A DNA stretch of 64,000 nucleotides from Sulfuriflexus mobilis. GTDB taxonomy: Bacteria; Pseudomonadota; Gammaproteobacteria; AKS1. The DNA is taken from assembly GCF_003967195.1 (NCBI RefSeq), contig NZ_AP018725.1, positions 2,972,001 through 3,036,000 of the forward strand. The letters are read 5' to 3'. Shown here in pieces: positions 35,038 through 44,591 of the stretch (its first letter is position 1; each line of letters starts with the position of its first letter). The position numbers were made by a program, and so were the translations under genes. The notes beneath the pieces were generated by a model, which ran no database searches, had not been told where the DNA came from, and saw nothing but the letters and a program-made list of their open reading frames with translations.

Positions 35038-35552
35038 CTCTGGCGGGCCGGACCAAAATTAAAGCCCACTGACAGGCGCATCTGCTGGCTCAGATTTTTG
35101 CTCACGGCGTGAGGCATGTCGGGGGGGAAACATACCAGTCGGCCGGCATGCGGACTCAGTGTATAAGGCCCCGTCTGCGATTCCAGGATCAGGTCACCGG
35201 AGCCCTGCGGGGCGGTCACGTAATAGACAGCAGAGAGACGCTCATCGTCATCATCGTGGGTATGTATCTGGGTGCTCTGTCCGGGTGACATGGCGTTAAA
35301 CCAGAATCCCGCCTGCAAGGCTTGTGGGTCGCCGAGAAATACCTGCGCGGCAGCAATCGCCTGCTCGATGACGTTTGCCATCGCCGGCACCTGCTCGGTG
35401 CCCAGATAGATATTCTCAAACCGACCATCAATAAAGTGACTGCGCTGGACGTCGGCATCACCCTGGTGAAGCATGAAATCACGCAGGATGTCACGATTCA
35501 GCATCTCGGTCCCGACCAGTTCCTGAATAAAGACACCCTTGGGCAGTGGCAT
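35034..35552 (-). CDS. Putative 2OG-Fe(II) oxygenase
   Basis: The 172-residue protein has the iron- and 2-oxoglutarate-binding pattern of small 2OG oxygenases: HxD in QIHTHDDDDERLSAVYYV, the distal His in FPPDMPHAVSKN, and an Arg in QQMRLSVGFNF for the co-substrate. The substrate is unknown. The 3' end overlaps the convergent arsJ gene by 4 bases. Confidence 0.82.
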   Translation of the reverse strand: MPLPKGVFIQELVGTEMLNRDILRDFMLHQGDADVQRSHFIDGRFENIYLGTEQVPAMANVIEQAIAAAQVFLGDPQALQAGFWFNAMSPGQSTQIHTHDDDDERLSAVYYVTAPQGSGDLILESQTGPYTLSPHAGRLVCFPPDMPHAVSKNLSQQMRLSVGFNFGPARQS

Positions 35553-35554
35553 GT

Positions 35555-35755
35555 TTACAGTCCCAGTAACTCGACGAGTATGGATTTGGCGATTACGCCA
35601 ACAAAGCCCAGTCCCAGGCCAATAAACAGGATGATAAATCCATAGCGACCCGCCTTGGACGCCTCACCCAGTTTATAAATAATATATAGCATATAGAGGA
35701 TCAGCCCACCGACGCAGATGATCAGGGCATACTCTTCGAATACTTCAATACTCAT
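35555..35755 (-). CDS. DUF2788 small membrane protein
   Basis: The start was placed at the ATG at 35755, giving 66 residues with two membrane helices (about 9-26 and 38-62), as in the DUF2788 family. The longer frame to 35956 adds 67 residues unlike any membrane protein and was rejected. The gene ends 2 bases before the start of the oxygenase gene, so the two are probably co-transcribed. Function unknown. Confidence 0.82.
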   Translation of the reverse strand: MSIEVFEEYALIICVGGLILYMLYIIYKLGEASKAGRYGFIILFIGLGLGFVGVIAKSILVELLGL

Positions 35756-35972
35756 AGTTGCTATCCCACCGGGATGTTTGCCTCGACTGGACGGGCGGCC
35801 AGTATAGCATATTAGTAAACCCTTATATTCTCCTGAGGCCCTGACCTGTAACCACCCTGCCCCTGCTGCTATTCTGGGCACGAACCCCAGAGGACAGTAA
35901 CAGTCCCGGAACCAACAACCCGCAGACCTGTCAAAGCTTTTAGTTTTGCTACCCACACAGAGAAACTCCGAT

Positions 35973-36470
35973 ATGCCAAAAATAACCCTTGCAGCGATCT
36001 ACACGCTCCTCCTCGCCAGCCTGCTCGTGTTCGCCGCCAGCAGCCAGGCCGCCGGCCTGACGGATTTTACCGGGACACCGCGCAGCATTGAGGACTATAG
36101 CGGCAAGGGAAAATGGTTGGTGGTCATGTTCTGGGCCTCCGACTGCCATATCTGCGCCAGAGAGGCCCACGAATACGTGGCACTTCATGACAGGAACAAG
36201 GATGGTAATGCCCGCGTACTCGGCATCACCATCGATGGCCTTGCCAATAAAGAGGCGGCGCAGGGCTTTGTCGATGAGCACAAACTCAACTTCCCAAACC
36301 TTATCGGTAACGCCGAGGATATTGGCGCCATGTATTACGATATGACCGGCGAGTTCTGGGTCGGCACGCCCACCTTCTTCGTCTTTGACCCGACAGGCAA
36401 ACTGCGCGCGGCACAGGCCGGAGCGGTACCTGCCGAGGTCCTGGAAAGTTTTATTGCCGAGAACAGTTAA
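35973..36470 (+). CDS. Exported thioredoxin-like (TlpA/redoxin) protein
   Basis: The 165-residue product has a signal peptide (LLLASLLVFAASSQAAG) and a thioredoxin fold with WASDCHICAREAHEYV, a CxxC site (Cys-His-Ile-Cys). GTPTFFVFDPTGKLRAAQAG gives the cis-Pro region. It probably acts in periplasmic disulfide reduction. A TTG at 35946 is an alternative start. A 16-bp inverted repeat follows the gene. Confidence 0.88.
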   Translation: MPKITLAAIYTLLLASLLVFAASSQAAGLTDFTGTPRSIEDYSGKGKWLVVMFWASDCHICAREAHEYVALHDRNKDGNARVLGITIDGLANKEAAQGFVDEHKLNFPNLIGNAEDIGAMYYDMTGEFWVGTPTFFVFDPTGKLRAAQAGAVPAEVLESFIAENS

Positions 36471-36485
36471 AGAACAGTTAATATG

Positions 36486-36523
36486 GATTGATGCTTGATG
36501 ATCACCTTCATCAAGCATCAATC
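36486..36523. repeat. Perfect 16-bp inverted repeat between convergent genes
   Basis: GATTGATGCTTGATGA and TCATCAAGCATCAATC flank the six-base loop TCACCT. It is 15 bases after the thioredoxin-like gene and before the end of metH. No T-tract follows, so it is not a standard terminator, but it could block or stabilise transcripts from both sides. Confidence 0.85.
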
Positions 36524-36546
36524 TACGTCGGTCCCTCTCGCACTGT

Positions 36547-36605
36547 CTCATAGAACCCCTTTGGGTTTCATTATGAGTACCCTACCTATCTTCGATAGGT
36601 CAAGG
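36547..36605 (-). repeat. Twin-hairpin element, copy D (reverse)
   Basis: Reversed hairpin 2 at 36547-36577 has outer arms CTCATA/TATGAG, inner arms GAACCC/GGGTTTC (one extra T), loop CTTT and the AT bulge on the 3' side. After TA, reversed hairpin 1 at 36580-36605 has inner arms ACCTATC/GATAGGT, loop TTC, a bulged C and outer CCCT/AAGG with one mismatch. It stands between convergent genes. The flanks GTCCC/GGGAC and GCAC/GTGC could form an outer stem around it. Confidence 0.82.
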
Positions 36606-36686
36606 CACCGTGTGCTTCGGGACATTCGTATATCCTATACATCGGCCCTTCCCGCGCGTCCATGCGCTTCAGGGCACTAGCATGTC

Positions 36687-39600
36687 CTATACGTCGTATC
36701 CGAGGTTTGGGGATAACCAGCGTTCGGCCTCGGCCAGGGACATACCCTTGCGCTTGGCATAATCTTCAACCTGATCACGGTTGAGCTTGCTGACGGCAAA
36801 GTAACTGGAATCAGGGTGTGCATAATAGATACCACTCACCGCCGCTGTCGGCAGCATGGCCATCGACTCGGTCAGGGTGATACCGGCGTTATTATCCACA
36901 TCGAGCAAATCCCACAGTAACAGCTTTTCAGTGTGATCCGGCGAGGCCGGGTAACCTGAGGCGGGGCGAATGCCCTTGTATTGCTCCTTCACCAGTTCTT
37001 CATTTGTTAAAGCCTCATCACTCGCATAGCCCCAGAACTCCTTACGCACGCGCTCGTGTATGCGTTCGGCAAAGGCCTCGGCGAGGCGGTCGGCCAGCGC
37101 CTTGAGCATAATAGAATGATAGTCATCGTGATCCGCTTCAAACTCGGCGACCTTTTCATCGATACCGATACCCGTGGTCACCGCAAAACCACCGATGTAG
37201 TCGGCCTTGCCACTATCTTTCGGTGCCACAAAATCAGACAGACACAGATTCGGTTTGCCCGGTGGTTTTTCCTGTTGCTGGCGCAGGTTGTGCAGCGTCA
37301 TGCGTACTTCGCTGCGCGATTCATCCGTATAGACCTCGATATCATCATCGTTAACACTATTCGCCGGGAACAGACCGATCACGGCACGGGCCTTGAGCCA
37401 GCCTTCGTTGATGATCTGGTCGAGCATGGTCTCAGCATCGGCAAACAACTTGCGTGCCTCTTCGCCCTTCTCCGCATCGTCGAGGATCTTCGGATAACGG
37501 CCCTTCATTTCCCAGGCATGGAAGAACGGTGTCCAGTCGATATAATCACGCAACTCCTGCAAGGGGTAGTCATCAAAGACCTGCACGCCCATTGTTGCCG
37601 GTACCGGAGGTATATAGGAACCCCAGTCTATGGCCTGCTTTTTCGCGCGCGCTTCATCCAGCCTCAGCCACTTGGTCTGCGCGCGGCGACCGGCATGATT
37701 GATGCGCACAGTGTCATATTCTTCACGTAAGGCACTGGTAAAGTTTTCACGCAGGTCTTCGCTGATCAGGTTCTGCGCCACCCCCACGGCACGCGAGGCA
37801 TCCTTCACCCACACGGTGGTGCCATGATAGTTTTGTTCGATCTTCACCGCGGTATGCGCCTTCGAGGTGGTTGCGCCACCGATCATGATCGGGATATCAA
37901 AACCAAGACGTTCCATCTCCTTGGCCATGTGTACCATCTCATCCAGTGAAGGTGTGATCAGACCACTCAGGCCAACGATATCGACATCATGTTCCCTGGC
38001 GGCCTCAAGGATCTTGTTGGCCGGGACCATCACACCCAGGTCAATAACTTCGAAGTTATTACACTGCAGGACCACGCCAACGATGTTCTTGCCGATGTCA
38101 TGCACATCGCCCTTCACCGTGGCCATGAGGATCTTGCCATTAGTCTGCACGGCCCCTGACTTCTCCGCTTCAATATAAGGTATCAGGTGGGCGACGGCCT
38201 TTTTCATCACGCGTGCCGACTTTACGACCTGCGGCAGAAACATCTTGCCATCACCGAACAGGTCACCGACCACGTTCATACCATCCATGAGCGGACCTTC
38301 GATTACCTGGATGGGACGATCAAACTGCTGACGCGCCTCTTCGGTGTCTTCAATAACATACGTGTCCATACCCTTAACCAGGGCATGCGCGATACGCTTG
38401 GCCACCGGCCAGCTGCGCCATTCAAGGTCTTCTTCTTTTTTGGCAGTCGTGCCATCGCCACGGTATTTGTCGGCAATCTCGAGCAGGCGTTCCGTGCCAT
38501 CCTCACGGCGATTCAGCACCACATCTTCGACACGCTCGCGTAATTCCTCCGGCAGGTCATCATAGACCGCCAGTTGTCCGGCATTGACAATGCCCATATC
38601 CATACCGGCCTTGATGGCGTGATACAGGAACACCGCATGGATTGCCTCGCGCACCGGGTTGTTACCGCGGAAAGAAAACGATACGTTCGACACGCCGCCA
38701 CTAACCATCGCGTGCGGCAGCGTGTTCTTGATCTCGCGGGTCGCCTCGATAAAATCGATGCCGTAGTTATTGTGCTCTTCGATACCGGTGGCGACGGCAA
38801 AGATATTCGGGTCAAAGATGATGTCTTCTGCTGGGAAGCCAACCTGCTCAGTCAGAATCTTGTAGGCACGTGTACAAATCTCCACCTTGCGTGTCTGTGT
38901 GTCGGCCTGGCCCTCCTCGTCAAAGGCCATGACGATGATCGCCGCGCCGTAACGGCGACATAATTTCGCCTGGCGGATGAAGTTTTCCTCGCCCTCTTTC
39001 ATCGAGATCGAGTTCACTACACCCTTACCCTGGATACACTTCAGACCGGCCTCGATAATCGGCCACTTCGAGGAGTCGATCATGACAGGCACACGCGAGA
39101 TATCCGGTTCACTGGCAATCATATTCAGAAAAGTGACCATGGCCTGTTCACCATCAAGCATACCCTCATCCATGTTTACATCGATGATCTGCGCGCCGTT
39201 CTCTACCTGTTCGCGCGCGACAGTAAGGGCCTCGTCATATTGCTCGTCGAGGATCAAACGTTTGAATTTCGCCGAACCGGTAACGTTGGTGCGTTCACCC
39301 ACGTTCACAAACAGAGAATCTTTTGTAATATTACATGGCTCAAGGCCGCTCAGGCGCGTGGTAAAATCTTTCTGCCTTGGCTGGCGTGGCGGGTACTTGC
39401 TAACCGCAGCCGCGATGGCCTTAATGTGCGCCGGTGTCGTGCCACAACAACCACCGATAATATTCAGGAAACCGTTTTGCGCCCACTCCTCGATCTCGGC
39501 GGCCATCTGCTCGGGTGTCTCGTCGTATTCACCAAACTCGTTTGGCAGGCCGGCATTCGGGTGCGTGTTGATATGACAGTTGGCTATGCCTGCGATCTCT

Positions 39601-40379
39601 TCGACGTACTGGCGCAGTTCCTTGGCACCCAGTGCGCAGTTAAAACCAAAACTGACCGGTTGGATGTGGTTCAGCGAGTTCCAGAAGGCCTCTGCAGTTT
39701 GCCCGGATAGCGTGCGGCCAGAGGCATCGGTAATCGTCCCCGAGATCATGACCGGCAACTTGGTGTTGTGCGCCTCGAAATATTCCTCGATGGCAAATAG
39801 CGCTGCCTTGGCATTCAAGGTATCGAAGATGGTCTCGACCAGCAGGATGTCGGCGCCACCATCGACCAGGCCTCGAATGGATTCGCCATAGGCCTCCCTG
39901 AGCTGATCAAACGTGATGTTACGAAATCCAGGGTTATTCACATCCGGCGAGAGACTACAGGTGCGATTGGTCGGGCCGAGTACGCCGGCGACAAAGCGCG
40001 GCTTGTCGGCCTTTTCAAATTCATCACAGGCGGCCCGGGCAATCGCCGCGGCCTCGCGGTTGATCTCATAGACCAGTTCCTCCATCTCATAGTCGGCCAT
40101 CGAGATCGAGGTCGCGTTGAAGGTGTTGGTCTCGAGGATATCGGCGCCGGCCTCGAGATAGGCCTTGTGAATATCACTGATAATCTGCGGCTGGGTCAGT
40201 ACCAACAGGTCGTTATTGCCTTTGACATCACAGCCCCAGTCAGCAAAACGTTCGCCGCGATAATCGGCCTCTTCCAGCTTGTAGGTCTGGATAAGACTAC
40301 CCATAGCGCCGTCGAGGATAAGGATGCGCTCGGCCAATACCTGGTGAAATAACTGTGTGCGACTATTTTGTTCTGACAT
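36687..40379 (-). CDS. metH: Cobalamin-dependent methionine synthase MetH
   Basis: MetH moves a methyl group from methyltetrahydrofolate to homocysteine through cobalamin. All four modules are present: the homocysteine domain with zinc cysteines ([15 protein letters not shown], near 310), the pterin domain, the B12 domain with [19 protein letters not shown] (axial His near 759), and the AdoMet activation domain ([17 protein letters not shown], near 1138). The ATG at 40379 gives 1230 residues, normal length. No cobalamin or SAH riboswitch was found upstream. Confidence 0.97.
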   Translation of the reverse strand: MSEQNSRTQLFHQVLAERILILDGAMGSLIQTYKLEEADYRGERFADWGCDVKGNNDLLVLTQPQIISDIHKAYLEAGADILETNTFNATSISMADYEMEELVYEINREAAAIARAACDEFEKADKPRFVAGVLGPTNRTCSLSPDVNNPGFRNITFDQLREAYGESIRGLVDGGADILLVETIFDTLNAKAALFAIEEYFEAHNTKLPVMISGTITDASGRTLSGQTAEAFWNSLNHIQPVSFGFNCALGAKELRQYVEEIAGIANCHINTHPNAGLPNEFGEYDETPEQMAAEIEEWAQNGFLNIIGGCCGTTPAHIKAIAAAVSKYPPRQPRQKDFTTRLSGLEPCNITKDSLFVNVGERTNVTGSAKFKRLILDEQYDEALTVAREQVENGAQIIDVNMDEGMLDGEQAMVTFLNMIASEPDISRVPVMIDSSKWPIIEAGLKCIQGKGVVNSISMKEGEENFIRQAKLCRRYGAAIIVMAFDEEGQADTQTRKVEICTRAYKILTEQVGFPAEDIIFDPNIFAVATGIEEHNNYGIDFIEATREIKNTLPHAMVSGGVSNVSFSFRGNNPVREAIHAVFLYHAIKAGMDMGIVNAGQLAVYDDLPEELRERVEDVVLNRREDGTERLLEIADKYRGDGTTAKKEEDLEWRSWPVAKRIAHALVKGMDTYVIEDTEEARQQFDRPIQVIEGPLMDGMNVVGDLFGDGKMFLPQVVKSARVMKKAVAHLIPYIEAEKSGAVQTNGKILMATVKGDVHDIGKNIVGVVLQCNNFEVIDLGVMVPANKILEAAREHDVDIVGLSGLITPSLDEMVHMAKEMERLGFDIPIMIGGATTSKAHTAVKIEQNYHGTTVWVKDASRAVGVAQNLISEDLRENFTSALREEYDTVRINHAGRRAQTKWLRLDEARAKKQAIDWGSYIPPVPATMGVQVFDDYPLQELRDYIDWTPFFHAWEMKGRYPKILDDAEKGEEARKLFADAETMLDQIINEGWLKARAVIGLFPANSVNDDDIEVYTDESRSEVRMTLHNLRQQQEKPPGKPNLCLSDFVAPKDSGKADYIGGFAVTTGIGIDEKVAEFEADHDDYHSIMLKALADRLAEAFAERIHERVRKEFWGYASDEALTNEELVKEQYKGIRPASGYPASPDHTEKLLLWDLLDVDNNAGITLTESMAMLPTAAVSGIYYAHPDSSYFAVSKLNRDQVEDYAKRKGMSLAEAERWLSPNLGYDV

Positions 40380-40430
40380 GAATTCCAAACCCGTTCTTGT
40401 GCCGTGCGCAGCTCAGGCTGCACCGCACTA

Positions 40431-40453
40431 CCTTAAATTAAGGCGGTATTGTA
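40431..40453 (-). promoter_or_regulatory. Candidate -10 element and palindrome upstream of metH
   Basis: On the minus strand TACAAT (40453-40448) lies about 70 bases upstream of metH, with no clear -35. Next to it, near the expected transcript start, is the perfect palindrome CCTTAAATTAAGG (40431-40443), a possible operator. Confidence 0.35.
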
Positions 40454-40512
40454 GCACAGGTCCTTGTTAAATAAGGGAGATGGCGCTATATGTCGACACC
40501 GGGTGGCTAGCC

Positions 40513-41613
40513 TTAGGTGCCCAGGGTGGTATAGAAACCCGGTTTTTTCCTGCTCTTCGCCTTGGACTTGTACATCAAGGCATCGGCATGTTTAACAAAG
40601 CTGTCTATATCCATAAACTCATCCGGGCCCATACTGGTAATGCCCAGGCTGAATGAGATGCCCTTATTTTCGCTGGCCTCGAAGGTTTTTATAATGCGAT
40701 CGGTCAGCACCCGGGCCTCGTCGGGGTTTGTCTTCGGCAGGATCAGGCAAAACTCGTCTCCCCCATATCGACAGCCAATATCGGTATCACGCAGCTCGGC
40801 CATGGTGACCTTGCCGACGAGTTCCAGCACGGCATCACCCTCTACGTGCCCTTCCGTGTCATTGAGGTTTTTGAAGCCATTCAAATCGAAATAACACAGG
40901 CTCAAAACTTCCTGGTAGCGTTCGCTATTTGCGACTTCACGCCGCAGGTGATCATAAAATGCACGTTGGTTATACAAACCTGTTAAGGCATCTTTTAGCG
41001 ATAACTCCTCAAGTTGTCGGGTTCGCGTGGCCACTTCGTCTTCCAGGTTTCTCGCATAATCAGCCACCTCTTCTTTTGCCATATTGACTTCGGAGATCAG
41101 GCTGGCGATATAAGTATCGAAGACTAACTGGATATCGAACATCAGTAATTTGTTAATGGCCTGCTCGAGGGACTTGACCTCCTGACTCTCTTCTTTACCG
41201 AAAAACTGCATAGTAATGGTTTTCAGCAGGACCTTGCGCAACAAATGTACGGCGGCGATATACAGCTTCGGCGAAACCCCGATACGCTGATGAACCTTAC
41301 CGATACGCAGGCGACGGTTGACGTATTCCTCATCATAGTGACCATCAAACAGTTCAAGGATATAACGGCGCATGGCGCTTTGCAGGCGGCGCAGGGTCTC
41401 GGCATCACCAATCAGCAGGGAAATTTCCGTTACCTGAATCTGCCGCTCGTAAAACTGTGCAACGATACCATCAATATATTTATTGAATAAGGGTTTATGG
41501 TACAGCAAGATGGCCTCATCATCTGCGGTGAAGTCGAGTAATTCCTTACGCTTTTCGATCTCTCGCTTGGTGATCTGTAGTTGCTCGGCCAATGTTTGTT
41601 CGAGTTGTTCCAT
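40513..41613 (-). CDS. Globin-coupled diguanylate cyclase
   Basis: Residues 20-170 of this 366-residue protein form a globin-coupled sensor domain with the probable haem-binding His in RIGKVHQRIGVSPKLY (H108). A short linker (175-205) leads to a GGDEF domain with the active-site YGGDEFCLILP (284-288) and an RxxD inhibitory site (R275 to D278) five residues before it. It should make c-di-GMP in response to oxygen, as in DosC-type enzymes. It is a single gene downstream of the NfeD/SPFH pair on the same strand. Confidence 0.92.
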   Translation of the reverse strand: MEQLEQTLAEQLQITKREIEKRKELLDFTADDEAILLYHKPLFNKYIDGIVAQFYERQIQVTEISLLIGDAETLRRLQSAMRRYILELFDGHYDEEYVNRRLRIGKVHQRIGVSPKLYIAAVHLLRKVLLKTITMQFFGKEESQEVKSLEQAINKLLMFDIQLVFDTYIASLISEVNMAKEEVADYARNLEDEVATRTRQLEELSLKDALTGLYNQRAFYDHLRREVANSERYQEVLSLCYFDLNGFKNLNDTEGHVEGDAVLELVGKVTMAELRDTDIGCRYGGDEFCLILPKTNPDEARVLTDRIIKTFEASENKGISFSLGITSMGPDEFMDIDSFVKHADALMYKSKAKSRKKPGFYTTLGT

Positions 41614-41740
41614 AGGCTACCTGCCCGTTATTTATACTTGAATTATCCTCGTAAGATTATCGGCAGACATAACAAGAACTCAAGATCTCCGCGGATATCT
41701 CGCGTATTACCACTGAAACCTTATTGAAATCAGCACAGGC

Positions 41741-42187
41741 CTAAGTCTGCTTTTCGACACGAAGTACGACACCGTCCACCCCGGTCACGCGTACTTGCAC
41801 ACCACTTGCACAATCCAAACCCTCTATCTTCCAGGTACTGTCATCTACCTGCAGTTTTCCCTGGCCGTTCACAATCGGCTCGTCGAGTGTAAAGGTGCGT
41901 CCCACGTATTGCTCGCCACGACGGTTCAGTGAGGGTTGATCGGTGGCTTCGGGATTTTTATTACGCCACTGACGAAACATGACAATACTGACCACCGAGA
42001 CAATGGCAAAGGTTATAAACTGCATCTGCCAGTCCAGGGTCGGTATAAATACCAACAGGATACTGTTAACGGCTGCGGCTATACCCAGCCAAAGCAGAAA
42101 GGCGCCAGGGGCAAACATCTCAAGAATAATCAACACGGCAGCAATAATGCCCCAGTGCCAGGCATTCAATTGTGTAAACAATTCCAT
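41741..42187 (-). CDS. NfeD-like membrane protein
   Basis: The 148-residue short NfeD form has three membrane segments (about 12-30, 32-52, 55-70) and a C-terminal OB-fold domain (GRTFTLDEPIVNGQGKLQVD). NfeD proteins work with SPFH partners in membrane organisation. Its gene overlaps the SPFH gene by one base. Confidence 0.92.
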   Translation of the reverse strand: MELFTQLNAWHWGIIAAVLIILEMFAPGAFLLWLGIAAAVNSILLVFIPTLDWQMQFITFAIVSVVSIVMFRQWRNKNPEATDQPSLNRRGEQYVGRTFTLDEPIVNGQGKLQVDDSTWKIEGLDCASGVQVRVTGVDGVVLRVEKQT

Positions 42188-43125
42188 TACTGCACATCCT
42201 TGTTAAAGGCCTGCTTGGCGATCTCGCCAATACCCCCGATGGCACCGATCACACTCGAGGCCTCAAGTGGCAGGAACAGGACTTTCTGGTTATCGGCGGC
42301 ACCAATTGTCGTCAGGGCCTCAATATACTTATTCGCCACAAAGTAGTTAATCGCCTGTATATCGCCTTTGCCAATGGCCTGCGAGACCATCATGGTCGCC
42401 TTGGCCTCGGCCTCGGCCAGACGTTCACGGGCCTCGGCCTCACGGAAGGACGCCTCCCTGTCACCCTCGGCCTTGAGGATCGCGGCCTGTTTTTCACCCT
42501 CAGCCTTGAGGATCTCGGCCTGACGAAAACCTTCTGCATCGAGAATATTGGCGCGCTTGTCACGCTCGGCCTTCATCTGTCGGCCCATCGCCTCAACCAG
42601 GTCTCGCGGCGGTGAAATATCCTTGATCTCGATTCGCGTCACCTTCACACCCCAGGGCGTGGTCGCATCATCAACCACTGACAGCAACTCCGCGTTGATC
42701 TTGTCACGCTGTGAGAGCAGCTCGTCGAGGTCCATCGAGCCCATGACGGTACGGATGTTGGTCATGGTCAGGTTGAGGATCGCATTATCGAGGTAGCTCA
42801 CCTCGTAGGCGGCCTTGGCGGCATCCAGTACCTGCGAAAACACCACGCCATCGACCGTGACCATGGCATTGTCCTTGGTGATGATCTCCTGCGAAGGCAC
42901 ATCAAAGACCTGCTCCATCATGTTTATCTTGCGGCCAATCGAATCGATGACCGGCACAATGATATGCAGGCCCGGGCGCAGGGTCTTGGTGTAACGACCA
43001 AAGCGTTCCACCGTATATTCCATCCCCTGCGGCACGACCTTGGCCCCCATGAAAACGAGGCTGATGCCGACCACGAGGAAGGCGATAATGAATAAATCCG
43101 CTGAGGCAATATCTAAAAAAGGCAT
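42187..43125 (-). CDS. SPFH/paraslipin membrane protein (QmcA type)
   Basis: This 312-residue protein has an N-terminal membrane anchor (about 9-28), an SPFH domain ([19 protein letters not shown], then [12 protein letters not shown]) and a coiled coil rich in Ala-Glu (about 200-260). It resembles QmcA and paraslipins, which form large ring assemblies in the inner membrane. It is co-transcribed with the NfeD gene. Confidence 0.93.
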   Translation of the reverse strand: MPFLDIASADLFIIAFLVVGISLVFMGAKVVPQGMEYTVERFGRYTKTLRPGLHIIVPVIDSIGRKINMMEQVFDVPSQEIITKDNAMVTVDGVVFSQVLDAAKAAYEVSYLDNAILNLTMTNIRTVMGSMDLDELLSQRDKINAELLSVVDDATTPWGVKVTRIEIKDISPPRDLVEAMGRQMKAERDKRANILDAEGFRQAEILKAEGEKQAAILKAEGDREASFREAEARERLAEAEAKATMMVSQAIGKGDIQAINYFVANKYIEALTTIGAADNQKVLFLPLEASSVIGAIGGIGEIAKQAFNKDVQ

Positions 43126-43404
43126 GTTGTGTCTCCTTGTGTCATTATTATTCTGCTAGCGCCAGTATAGTGTGAGTCGGGCAAGGCTTACATCCAGACT
43201 GACAACTATTGATATGGGGTCTATGCAGCGCATATATGGCATTAAAATCCCATATAAAGGAACTTTACCCTTAAATGGATTATATATTTACCACTATTAA
43301 TAAGATTTAACATAATTTCAGTACAATTTGATATGTTGTCACTACTTTAGAGATTTATAGCATTTAATTTACAATTTTTTTATATAAGTGGGAAAAAATC
43401 CATA
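43126..43404. other. AT-rich intergenic region without a gene
   Basis: This 279-base divergent gap is much richer in A and T than its flanks, especially 43230-43390. An inverted repeat ATATGG/CCCATAT with a short A/T spacer lies near 43233-43257. No gene or clear promoter was identified. Confidence 0.6.
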
Positions 43405-43647
43405 ATGAGTAGTGAAAGCGTGATTGTCGCCCGTTTTGATAGTATGCCCGAGGCCCATATTGCTATGGGGCGGCTACAGGCCGAAGGGATCGAGGCCTGG
43501 CTAGCCGATGAGCACCTGGTACAGACCGACTGGTTGTACAGTATTGCCGTCGGCGGCATCAAACTACAGGTCCGGCCGGAACAGACACAACGCGCACTGG
43601 AGATCCTGAATACCGACTATTCCAGCGAGCTCGAGGCCGAAGACTAG
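43405..43647 (+). CDS. DUF2007 family protein
   Basis: The 80-residue product matches DUF2007, a putative signal-transducing family with an ACT-like fold: VARFDSMPEAHIAMGRLQAE, then EGIEAWLADEHLV and GGIKLQVRPEQTQRALEIL. Function is unknown. It stands alone on the plus strand between two minus-strand groups. Confidence 0.85.
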   Translation: MSSESVIVARFDSMPEAHIAMGRLQAEGIEAWLADEHLVQTDWLYSIAVGGIKLQVRPEQTQRALEILNTDYSSELEAED

Positions 43648-43650
43648 GCC

Positions 43651-43968
43651 TCAGACCGGTTTCTGCAAACGCCGCAAAAATACGCCCATCTCCTTGGCGG
43701 CCTGTTTGTCGCCCTGCTCCTCGGCCACCTTGATGCCCTGCCCATAGGCCTGCATCGCCGCCGTTGTCTCGCCGGCGGCCGCCAGTGCCTTGCCATAGAC
43801 CTTCCAGGCTGCCGAATAATCCGGCTTTTGCCGCACCGCCTCAGCCAGGTGTTCACAGGCTTTCGCATGGGCCTCTGCCTTCAGGTATTCATTGCCGAGG
43901 CTAAAACGCAGTAAAGCATTATCCTGTCCGCTGGCCAGTAGCTTTTCAAAGTTTTCCACGCTGCTCAT
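43651..43968 (-). CDS. Small TPR-repeat protein
   Basis: The 105 residues form about three tetratricopeptide repeats (for example ALLRFSLGNEYLKAEAHAKA, then AWKVYGKALAAAGETTAAMQ), which bind other proteins. It overlaps the methyltransferase gene by 4 bases, so the two are probably translated together. Confidence 0.82.
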   Translation of the reverse strand: MSSVENFEKLLASGQDNALLRFSLGNEYLKAEAHAKACEHLAEAVRQKPDYSAAWKVYGKALAAAGETTAAMQAYGQGIKVAEEQGDKQAAKEMGVFLRRLQKPV

Positions 43969-44543
43969 ATTCGCCTCTGCGCCACCAGCATGGCCACACT
44001 ACGCTGGCCTTTCCCCATCGTGCCGACCAGACCCTCTTCACGGTAGGCCAGCAGGTGCAATCTATTAAACAACCTCAGTAGTTCATTTTCACGCAATAAA
44101 TAATCCGGATTCGACGGCCCGAGTCCCGGTGGCTTTTCCCGTATAAAGGTTTCGTAAAACAATAGACCATTCGGTTTTAGTGCATTCATTAAAGCAGGTG
44201 CGAGGCCTCGATCGAGATAATAACTCACCACAATGACATCAAAACTGTTTGCCGGCGGTGGTGCCTGCTCCACATCACGCACACTGGCCCGAATCGCCAG
44301 ACCACGTGCATCGGCAAGACTTTGCAGATGCTCTACTGCCACCGAAGACAAATCCCAGGCCTGGGTTTGTAAACCCTGCTCTGCTAATAACAGGGCGTTG
44401 CCGCCACGGCCACAGGCCAGGTCCAGTGCCTCACCTTCATTCGGTAACAAATGCGCAAACTCGCGTAGGGCATAACAAGCGGTGACCTCACCTTCTGCGG
44501 CGCGGTAGCGGGCATCCCACTTGGTGGTTAATTCTTCACTCAT
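43965..44543 (-). CDS. SAM-dependent methyltransferase, TehB-like
   Basis: The 192-residue product has class I methyltransferase motifs: ALDLACGRGGNALLLAEQG (SAM loop), FDVIVVSYYLDRGL and NALKPNGLLFYETFI. It resembles the TehB group, but the substrate is not known. The ATG at 44543 was favoured over a TTG at 44573 because GAGAAGG is upstream. Confidence 0.85.
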   Translation of the reverse strand: MSEELTTKWDARYRAAEGEVTACYALREFAHLLPNEGEALDLACGRGGNALLLAEQGLQTQAWDLSSVAVEHLQSLADARGLAIRASVRDVEQAPPPANSFDVIVVSYYLDRGLAPALMNALKPNGLLFYETFIREKPPGLGPSNPDYLLRENELLRLFNRLHLLAYREEGLVGTMGKGQRSVAMLVAQRRI

Positions 44544-44591
44544 CCTAACCTTCTCACTGAGGGAGAGGGACAAAAGAATATGAAAACACCT

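Noticed and set aside
40380-40512. Cobalamin or SAH riboswitch before metH
   Set aside because: The leader is short and lacks the conserved B12-box or the SAH core pattern.
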